From Acidimicrobiaceae bacterium (GTDB lineage Bacteria; Actinomycetota; Acidimicrobiia; Acidimicrobiales; Aldehydirespiratoraceae): a stretch of DNA of 64,000 bases. Shown in pieces: positions 47,463 to 64,000 of this stretch (position 1 is its first letter; the number at the start of each line of letters is the position of its first letter). The notes below the pieces were generated by a model. That model was not told where the DNA came from. It made no database searches and was given only the letters and a program-made list of their open reading frames with translations. The position numbers and the translations under genes were made by a program. The stretch is from positions 1 through 64,000 of the forward strand of contig VYCM01000037.1 of assembly GCA_009843915.1 (NCBI GenBank). The letters are read 5' to 3'.

Positions 47463-48632
47463 TCAGGCGCCGTTGGCGGGCCAGTGCTCGCGGTAGCGCC
47501 TCACCAGCCAGCGGTTGAACTGCACCAGGGTCTCCTCCTGCCACGAGTAGCGACCGCGGGGCGCGAGATGCGAGTTGAGGCCCTGCTGGGTCATGGCGTC
47601 TACGTAGATGTCCTGCTCGTTGAAGTTGTTGACGCCGTCCTCGGCCGCCTTGAACAGGTAGTCGAACAGGGGGTCCTCCAGCGCCGACGGCTCCAGGCAG
47701 TAGCCGATGTGGATGGTGATGTTGCCGGCGTCCTGCGGGCTGATGATGAAGTAGGCCACCTCGTCGGGGACGATGGCCAGCGCCAGCGTGGGCGGGATCA
47801 GCACGAAGCCGCCCCGCTTGCGCTGATCGGTGGTCAGGTTGGAGAACACGGGCAGGATGCAGCGCTGGGTGGGGTTGAATGAGCTGTCGATGTCGGTGAA
47901 GTGCTGGATCCGGCCGATGGCGCCGTCGTTGTCGTCCCAGGGCAGGAAGTCGTTCATGTGACTGGGAGCGAAGGTCTGGAGTGGGCCGTGCAGCCGGCTG
48001 GCGTGGTAGGGGTCGTTGAAGTTCTCCATCATGACCTTCCAGTTCCACGGAAGGTCCGGGATCGTCTTGCCTCCGAGGGTGGTCGTCGACTCCAGCCCGT
48101 AGTTGGTGAGCATGTCGTCGATCTTGGTCATGGTCGGCCCGAAGGGCGGGGCGTCGTGGTCGAAGTTGGCCATGATGAACCCCTGCCAGATCTCCACCTT
48201 CAACTCGGGCAGGTTGTGATCACTGCGGTCGAAGTCCACCGCGCGCTCCATAGCCGGGGTGCCGAGCAGCGCACCGTCGAGCCCGTAGGTCCAGTGGTGA
48301 TAAGGGCACGTGAAGCGGCGGCAGTTGCCCGATCCCTCCGCGATGACCATTCCCCGGTGGCGGCACACGGCCGACATCACCCGCAACTCGCTGTCGGAGT
48401 CCCGAGCCGCGATCAGCGGCTCGCCCGCGATGGTGATGCAGCGGAAGTCTCCCGGCTCCTTCAGCTGGTCGATCCGGCCCACGCACAGCCACTCCCGCCG
48501 GAAGATGGCCTGCCGTTCGAACTCGTAGAACTCCGGTGACGTGTACAGCACCGGCGGCAGCAGCCGGGCCTCGTCCACTGGCCCGACCGACTCGTCGAAG
48601 CTGGCCAGCAGGTCGTCGGTCAGCACTGTCAT
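47463..48632 (-). CDS. Rieske-type oxygenase, alpha subunit (second copy in window)
   Basis: CRHRGM...CPYHHWTYGLDGALLG; MENFNDPYHASRLHG. Confidence 0.88.
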   Translation of the reverse strand: MTVLTDDLLASFDESVGPVDEARLLPPVLYTSPEFYEFERQAIFRREWLCVGRIDQLKEPGDFRCITIAGEPLIAARDSDSELRVMSAVCRHRGMVIAEGSGNCRRFTCPYHHWTYGLDGALLGTPAMERAVDFDRSDHNLPELKVEIWQGFIMANFDHDAPPFGPTMTKIDDMLTNYGLESTTTLGGKTIPDLPWNWKVMMENFNDPYHASRLHGPLQTFAPSHMNDFLPWDDNDGAIGRIQHFTDIDSSFNPTQRCILPVFSNLTTDQRKRGGFVLIPPTLALAIVPDEVAYFIISPQDAGNITIHIGYCLEPSALEDPLFDYLFKAAEDGVNNFNEQDIYVDAMTQQGLNSHLAPRGRYSWQEETLVQFNRWLVRRYREHWPANGA

Positions 48633-48690
48633 GGATCGCTCCTTGCGGTGGCGACGCGCCTTCGGGGGCCGGTCAGCGCGCCGGTTGAAC

Positions 48691-50328
48691 CTAGTTGGCC
48701 GGATCGAGCGGCTTCACATCGGGAGAGGCGGGGACGCCGTCGCTTTGAAGCGCCCTACCGAGATGCAGGCAGAGGGCGTCGTTGTGGTGAGGGGCGACGA
48801 TCTGCACAGCTGCGGGACGGCCTTCGTCCGACCCGACGGGCACCACCAGCGCGGGATTGCCGGTGACGTTGAACGGCAGGAAGTTGCGGGCCACCTTGTC
48901 GAGCCACAGCCGGTCGCCGTCATCGAAGAACGTGGCCGGATTGGGCGCCGAGGTGGGCGTGGCCGCGGTGACCAGGACATCCACCCGCTCGAAGGCCGCG
49001 TCGAGGTCGCGCTGGACCAGCTCGCGGGCCCGCAGAGCCCTCAGGTAATCGGCGGCGCTGGTTCGGGCTCCGGCCGCGAGACGGCAAGCGGCCGAGGGCG
49101 TGAACTCGCCGATGCGGTGGAGGTTGCCGGCGTGGTGCGCGGCGAACTCCACCACCGTGATGACCCAGGCGATGATGCCGGCCAGCTCGGCGTGGGGGAA
49201 CGGCACCGTCTCGACCGTGCAGCCGGACTGCTCCAGTAGGGCGAGCGCAGCCGACAGGGCCTGGGCCACTCCCGGTGAGGAGCCCTCGGGTAGCCATCCG
49301 TCGGGAACCCCGACGCGCAGACCCTGCACCGATGCCCCGATCGCCCGGTAGTCACCGACGGTGCTCGTCGACGAGTACGGGTCGGCCTGGCTGCGGCCCG
49401 CGATGACGCTCAATACCAACTCCAGATCCTCGACGGTCCGGGCCATGGGGCCGACATGGTCCAGCGTCCATGACACCCCGAACACGCCGTCGCGGGGCAC
49501 CCGGCCGAACGTCGGCTTGAGGCCGCTCACGCCGCAGTACGACGACGGCACCCGGATGGACCCGCCGGTGTCGCTGCCGAGTGCCACCGGGAAGATCCCG
49601 GCGGCCAGACCGGCTGCCGAGCCCGAGGAGCTGCCCCCCGCCCACCGGCCCGGCGCGGCGGGATTGGTCACGCCGTCACCGGTCTCGTCGCCGAAGGCGA
49701 ACTCCGGGGTGGTCGTCTTGGCCAGGATCACCGCGCCGGCATCCCGCAGCCGGGCCACGACGGCGGCGTCGGCGGGAGGGACGCGGCCCGCGTACAGATT
49801 GGATCCCGCTGTCGTGGCCAGACCCGCCGTATCGATGATGTCCTTCACTCCGACAGGGACGCCTTCCAGCGGCCCGGCGTCACCTCTTCGCCACCGTTGG
49901 GCTGAGCGTGCCGCCTGTTCTCGGGCCGCGTCGTCGTCGCGGGTCACAGCCGCTCCGATGTCGGTGTCGTTGATGCGGGTGAGGCAGGCGTCGACCATTT
50001 CGACCGGGTTGAATGCTCCCGTCTGGTAGCCATCCAGTAGTGCTGCAGCACTGAGGTCGGTCAGGTCGCCTCCAACCTTGGCAGGTTCGCTCTCCGGCGA
50101 GGGACGGGGCTCCTCGACGGTCCCGGATGCAGTCCGGGCCTTTGGCGGCCCGGCTTCAGAGATCCAGCGATCGCCTGCCGCGGGACCGACGGTGTTGGGG
50201 AACGGCTCGCTCAGCGATCGCAGCGCGGCGAGCTTGTCGCCCAGCGTGGCCTGGGCATTGGCCGCCAGATTCAGAATGTCCTCGGGGATCGCGCTGCATC
50301 CCCTGGTGACCGCCCAATTGTCAACCAC
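48691..50328 (-). CDS. Amidase-signature family protein with N-terminal extension
   Basis: GVPVGVKDIIDTAGLATTAGS; PGRWAGGSSSGSAAGLAAGIFPVALGSDTGGSIRVPSSYCGVSGLKPTFG. Confidence 0.87.
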   Translation of the reverse strand: MVDNWAVTRGCSAIPEDILNLAANAQATLGDKLAALRSLSEPFPNTVGPAAGDRWISEAGPPKARTASGTVEEPRPSPESEPAKVGGDLTDLSAAALLDGYQTGAFNPVEMVDACLTRINDTDIGAAVTRDDDAAREQAARSAQRWRRGDAGPLEGVPVGVKDIIDTAGLATTAGSNLYAGRVPPADAAVVARLRDAGAVILAKTTTPEFAFGDETGDGVTNPAAPGRWAGGSSSGSAAGLAAGIFPVALGSDTGGSIRVPSSYCGVSGLKPTFGRVPRDGVFGVSWTLDHVGPMARTVEDLELVLSVIAGRSQADPYSSTSTVGDYRAIGASVQGLRVGVPDGWLPEGSSPGVAQALSAALALLEQSGCTVETVPFPHAELAGIIAWVITVVEFAAHHAGNLHRIGEFTPSAACRLAAGARTSAADYLRALRARELVQRDLDAAFERVDVLVTAATPTSAPNPATFFDDGDRLWLDKVARNFLPFNVTGNPALVVPVGSDEGRPAAVQIVAPHHNDALCLHLGRALQSDGVPASPDVKPLDPAN

Positions 50329-50337
50329 GCCCGGTCT

Positions 50338-51264
50338 TTAGTTCCAGTCTCCCGGTGACCACACGAGCGGGAAGACTTCGCCGAAGGAATCGAGGGCCTG
50401 GCCCGTCTGGGGGTGTTGCTCGGCCAGGCCAGGAGGGTCGGGCACCATCTGCCCTGTTCGCTGGATGTACCGGGCCTCAGGGCCGGCAAAAAGCGCGGCA
50501 TAGGCCCGCCGGTCGTGTTCGAGGGTCACTCCCTCGGCCGTCCCGTGGAGCAGGTTGCCGTGGAAGAGGATCACGTCACCGGGCCGGTAATCCCAGCCCA
50601 TGATGTCGAACGATCCGCGATCGCGAGGCACGTCGGGGGTGGGAGGCATCGACTTGTCCATCACCACGCCGCGGTAGGCGAACCCCGAACCCCCCTTCTC
50701 GTAGACGCCGCGCTTGCGAGCCAGGGCCATCCGGAGAGCGTTCTCCTCGTCGGACATGTCGGGGTCCCGGCCCACCATCGGCCGGTATGTGACGTTCCAG
50801 CGGTGCGATCCGCGGACCACTTCGAGGCTGGCCGGGCGAGGCACCCGGTCCGGTGATGCCCAGGCTCGCACCAGGTGGTGGCCCTCCACGTTGTGATAGC
50901 TGGTGTCCTGGTGCCACGGGGTCGGGGCCATGAACCCTGCCCTCCGGAAGAACATCTGGTCCATGTAGAAGCGCACGGGAGCGCTGAGCACCGAGCCCAC
51001 GAGACCGCCGACGGGTGAGTCGTTGGCGAACCGGCGAAGGCTGACGGACCGGGCAGCCAGCAGCTGGTCGGCCCGCACGGTCGCCCCCTGGGCGACAACC
51101 TCGCTGGACATGTGGTCGCGCTGGGCGTAGCACTCCTCCAGGCCGTCGGCGATCAAGTCCACCCACTCAGGGGCCAGCACGCCTTCGAGCAGCACCGCTC
51201 CATCGCGGTGGAACGCCTCGCTCTCGGCGTCGGTGACGTCTCTCAGGGGCGGGGCCGAGGTCAT
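50338..51264 (-). CDS. Phytanoyl-CoA dioxygenase (PhyH)-family protein
   Basis: FHRDGAVLLEGVLAPEWVDL; PTPWHQDTSYHNVEG; GDVILFHGNLLHGT. Confidence 0.85.
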   Translation of the reverse strand: MTSAPPLRDVTDAESEAFHRDGAVLLEGVLAPEWVDLIADGLEECYAQRDHMSSEVVAQGATVRADQLLAARSVSLRRFANDSPVGGLVGSVLSAPVRFYMDQMFFRRAGFMAPTPWHQDTSYHNVEGHHLVRAWASPDRVPRPASLEVVRGSHRWNVTYRPMVGRDPDMSDEENALRMALARKRGVYEKGGSGFAYRGVVMDKSMPPTPDVPRDRGSFDIMGWDYRPGDVILFHGNLLHGTAEGVTLEHDRRAYAALFAGPEARYIQRTGQMVPDPPGLAEQHPQTGQALDSFGEVFPLVWSPGDWN

Positions 51265-51812
51265 CGGCCGCCGCCTTCGTAGGCGACCGCGGCCGCGAAG
51301 CGGTCGGTGCTGATGTCCTCGAGTCTCCATCCCGGAATGCCAGCGAGCCGGACAGAGCCGCTGGTTGCGCCGGCCCTCACTTCCTGCGGGATCTCGAAGC
51401 GGGACACGTCCAGCGAAAGGCCCATGCCGTGGGCCTTGCTAAGTGCTTCCTTCATCGTCCAGAGCCTGAAGAACAGGTGGAGCCGATCCCGGTCGTTCGC
51501 CGCGGACAACTCATGCTTCTCGTTGGGGCCGAACACTGCGTCGATCAACTCGTCGAGGTTCCGGTGGGGAAGCCGCTCCTCGACATCGATCCCGACCTGC
51601 CGGCCGGACGCTAGGGCGATCAGGCCGTGGGCGCCGCTGTGGCTCACGTTGAAGCTGATCGGAGCGCGCCGCCTGCGCACGATGGCGTACGGCTTGCCGT
51701 GCTGTGAGGTCCGGAAGGCGAGATGCTCGTTGCGGCAACCGAGTTCCTGGCACAGCGCGGATCGGAGTGCAGCCCGGCACAGCGTGAACCGGTGCCTCGG
51801 ACTCTCGTACAC
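51261..51812 (-). CDS. 4'-phosphopantetheinyl transferase, Sfp-type (true N-terminus probably upstream)
   Basis: ISFNVSHSGAHGLIALASGRQVGIDVEERLP; FFRLWTMKEALSKAHGMGLSLD. Confidence 0.87.
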   Translation of the reverse strand: MYESPRHRFTLCRAALRSALCQELGCRNEHLAFRTSQHGKPYAIVRRRRAPISFNVSHSGAHGLIALASGRQVGIDVEERLPHRNLDELIDAVFGPNEKHELSAANDRDRLHLFFRLWTMKEALSKAHGMGLSLDVSRFEIPQEVRAGATSGSVRLAGIPGWRLEDISTDRFAAAVAYEGGGR

Positions 51813-52025
51813 GAACCGTTCACGCCGGCGCTGCTCGGTGCTGTCGAGCCACTGCAGGGCGCGTTGCTCGCGCCCATCGCCGGTCGACAGGTCTACATGC
51901 AGTACGCGGACATCATCGATGGCGCGGAACGCAGTGAACCAATGCTCTGACCCCTCAGCTGCCGGGGGGACCGGCGCGAGGAGCTTCCCGGACGGGAGAG
52001 GAGTCAGGAGACCTCCGCGTCAGCC

Positions 52026-52265
52026 CTACTGGGCGTCCAGATACGCGATCAAGTCGCTCGGCGTCAAGAGCTCTGCGAACTCTTCGGCCGGAATGTCGAC
52101 GCCGAACTCCTCGCACACGAGCCTCCAGAACGCCACCACATCCGTGGAGCTGACTCCTGCGTCGACGATGTTGAGATCCGGGGTCAGCGGCGAGCCTGCC
52201 TCGCGGCCCTCGATCTGGAGGTTCGCGTCCACAAGTGCTCGAATCCGTTCTTCGGTGGATGACAT
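52026..52265 (-). CDS. Free-standing acyl carrier protein
   Basis: 79 aa: RIRALVDANLQI...NIVDAGVSSTDVVAFWRLVCEEFGVDIPAEEFAELLTPSDLIAYLD. Confidence 0.8.
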   Translation of the reverse strand: MSSTEERIRALVDANLQIEGREAGSPLTPDLNIVDAGVSSTDVVAFWRLVCEEFGVDIPAEEFAELLTPSDLIAYLDAQ

Positions 52266-52327
52266 CCTGGTTCCTTTCGTTGCTGTGAGGGAACGTCAGC
52301 GGGAGCCTAGTGACACCGCTGCTCATG

Positions 52328-62003
<9,676 letters not shown>

Positions 62004-62011
<8 letters not shown>

Positions 62012-62909
62012 GGCCGATCGGCTCCAGGAACTTGCGCATAATGGCCACACAGTTGTCCGGCTGCTCCAGCTGGAGGAAGTGCGTGGCGTCGGGCAGGAAG
62101 TCGTAGTCCACTGTCAGCATCTCGCCGAAGTCCAGCGTCGGAAGGTACGAGTAGGGCAGCGTCGGATCGGCGCCGATCACCTTGGTCGGGCATTGCAGAG
62201 CATCCAGATCGACCAGCACCGCGAAGATCCTGGCATGAGCCATGATCTGCGCCTCGTGCTCCCGGGGGAAGCGGAGTTCGAAGCCGGAGCCGTTCTCAGC
62301 CTCGCGCAGGGTGGTGCTCGCCATCAGGTGATGAACACCGGGGACCATTTGCCTGAACGGGGGCAGGAAGGCGAGCAGGTCGGCGTAGGCCTCCAGGGTC
62401 TTGAACTGATAGGTGCGCTGCTCGGCCATCTTGGCGGCGCGCTTGATGGCCTCGTCGAACTCGTTGCGGGTCTCCACCGGCTTGCGCAGGGGGGGATCGA
62501 ACAGGACGAGAGCCGAGAACCGGCGACCTTCGGTGGTGGACAGCAGGGGCGCCAGCGACGACACCGAATGGAATACGCCCACTTGCGGCTTGGCGCCGAA
62601 GTGGCTGTCGATGGCGTCGAGGACCCGGTCATGGTCGTCGACGAAGGTGGGGACGGTGTGGTCCGACAGTGGACTGGCCGCGTTCCAGCCGTGGCTCCTG
62701 AGGTCGTAGACGACGACGTCGAACTCGTCTGTCAGCAGCGACCAGAACGGGTAGTAGAGATCAATCGAGAGACCGATGCCGTGGCTCAGGACGAGCCTGG
62801 TTCCCTCCGGGTTCCCGTGCCGGCGCACGGCAATGGTGGAATCCCCCTCCACCGGTACCTCGTGGACCGACAGTGGCTCGGGAAGGATCCAGTCAGCTTC
62901 CGAGGCCAT
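62004..62909 (-). CDS. Alpha/beta hydrolase-fold protein (possible PKS-associated thioesterase/acyltransferase)
   Basis: TRLVLSHGIGLSIDLYYPFWSLLTDEFDVVVYDLRSHGWN; nucleophile-elbow-like GVFHSVSSLAPLL; DATHFLQLEQPD. Confidence 0.75.
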
Positions 62910-62953
62910 CGGGTGGATCGTACCGGGTGCCGGGGCCGGCCCCGAAGGCCGGG

Positions 62954-64000
62954 CTAGCCCGTCTCGCTGACTTGTACCGTCACGACATCGAGCCCATGGA
63001 ACTTCTGGTGGTGCACCGACGAGGCGTAGTGCTTCAGCAGCCTGAGTGAGATCTCGCCCTCCTCCATGCCCGCCGCGCTCTGAGACTCCTCGCCCAGGTG
63101 GGCCAGCCGATCCTCGAGGTTCTGCTCGTCGAACACGGCCAGGAACTCCATCTCCACAACCGTGCCGCTGTGACGGGCCACGACGATCAGGCTGGGCGCG
63201 CCGTCAACGGAGCGGTCGCCTCCCTGTTGCAGCAGGCTTGCCAGTGTCTCATCGCCCGCCGAGCGAAGTCGCTGTGCCGCAGGCTCGTCCCATCCGATGT
63301 CGGCCGCGAAGCCGCGGAGGAACTCGTCGATCTCGCGGACGGCCGATGGGTGCAGGTCGACCCGCAGGCGCGCCCGCCGGCCCCGGCTCGTCAGCTCCAC
63401 GAACTGGGTAATCAGCACCGCGACGAGAGCACCGGCCAGCATGCCGTTGTCGAGCAGCGGCCCCCATGTCTCGCCCATCAGGTCTGCGCCGATGGTCTGG
63501 TTGTCCAGGCCGACGCCCACCGAGAACGCGATTCCCACGGTGAGGGCCTTGCCCCGGTCGAGGCCGTCACTGACCACGGTCTGGATGCCGCTGACGAAGA
63601 GGATGCCGACGGCGGTGAGCAGGTAGGCGCCCATGACCGGGCTGGGGATGGCGAGGAGCACGGCCGTCACCTTGGGCAGCAGGGACAGCACCACCATGAG
63701 CGCCCCGACGGCATAGCCGACCCGGCGGGCGGCCACGCCAGTGAGGTTGATCAGTGACGGGCTCGACGACGAGTAGACGCTGGTCGGCGGCGTGCCGGCC
63801 AAGCCTGAGAGCAGGATGCCGATCCCGTTGGTGTTGAGCGAACCCTGCACCAGCCGGAAGTCGGTCACTCGGGGCCGGCGCCATGAGACCTGCTGGATGG
63901 CGATGGAATCGCCGATGTTCTTCACGCTGCCCACCAGGGCCACCACCACGAAGGCCGGCAGCAGCGCCCAGAAGTCGACGCCGGGAGTCAAGTCGAGTCC
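62954..64000 (-). CDS. NCS2-like xanthine/uracil permease with C-terminal RsbW-like (HATPase-like) domain; 5' end beyond window
   Basis: SVKNIGDSIAIQQVSWRRPRVTDFRLVQGSLNTNGIGILLSGLAGTPPTSVYSSSSPSLINLTGVAARRVGYAVG; after the TMs VDLHPSAVREIDEFLRGFAADIGWDEPAAQRLRSAGDETLASLL.... Confidence 0.75.
   Translation of the reverse strand, partial: GLDLTPGVDFWALLPAFVVVALVGSVKNIGDSIAIQQVSWRRPRVTDFRLVQGSLNTNGIGILLSGLAGTPPTSVYSSSSPSLINLTGVAARRVGYAVGALMVVLSLLPKVTAVLLAIPSPVMGAYLLTAVGILFVSGIQTVVSDGLDRGKALTVGIAFSVGVGLDNQTIGADLMGETWGPLLDNGMLAGALVAVLITQFVELTSRGRRARLRVDLHPSAVREIDEFLRGFAADIGWDEPAAQRLRSAGDETLASLLQQGGDRSVDGAPSLIVVARHSGTVVEMEFLAVFDEQNLEDRLAHLGEESQSAAGMEEGEISLRLLKHYASSVHHQKFHGLDVVTVQVSETG

Overview
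This is a GC-rich, densely coded bacterial chromosomal window. Actinobacterial (Acidimicrobiia-like) origin is an inference. I recognised no rRNA, tRNA, CRISPR array or transposase. Left to right it holds: (1) a nitrogen locus (DUF1989/urea-carboxylase-associated protein, divergent ammonium transporter, several micro-membrane proteins, a 3 x 20 bp upstream repeat) and an XRE-cupin regulator; (2) TauD-like dioxygenase, phosphatase, VOC, cupin, hydantoinase/oxoprolinase HyuA/HyuB and acyl-CoA ligase; (3) a xanthine dehydrogenase-family enzyme with Mo and FAD subunits fused, plus a separate 2Fe-2S subunit; (4) ADP-forming acyl-CoA synthetase, enoyl-CoA hydratase, Rieske oxygenase, and a BMP/nucleoside-type ABC transporter; (5) an HpsN/histidinol-dehydrogenase-like enzyme and SDR; (6) a sugar locus (SBP and two permeases, NagB-like, Gfo/Idh/MocA, BadF-type kinase, GH4, ROK, bicupin); (7) a minus-strand operon pairing a methenyl-tetrahydromethanopterin cyclohydrolase (Mch) homologue with a Mer-like LLM oxidoreductase, two SDRs, a free-standing lipoyl domain, 2-oxoacid dehydrogenase E1 alpha/beta, flavin reductase and a Rieske oxygenase; (8) a polyketide locus whose PKS reads KS-AT-DH-MT-ER-KR-ACP-KS with an apparent excision of the second AT, next to a free ACP, an Sfp-type PPTase, a PhyH dioxygenase and an alpha/beta hydrolase; (9) an NCS2-like permease with an RsbW-like C-terminal domain. 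The strongest leads are the orphan Mch/Mer-like/lipoyl operon and the KS-terminated, AT-less PKS. All calls come from reading translations and motifs; no database search was run.
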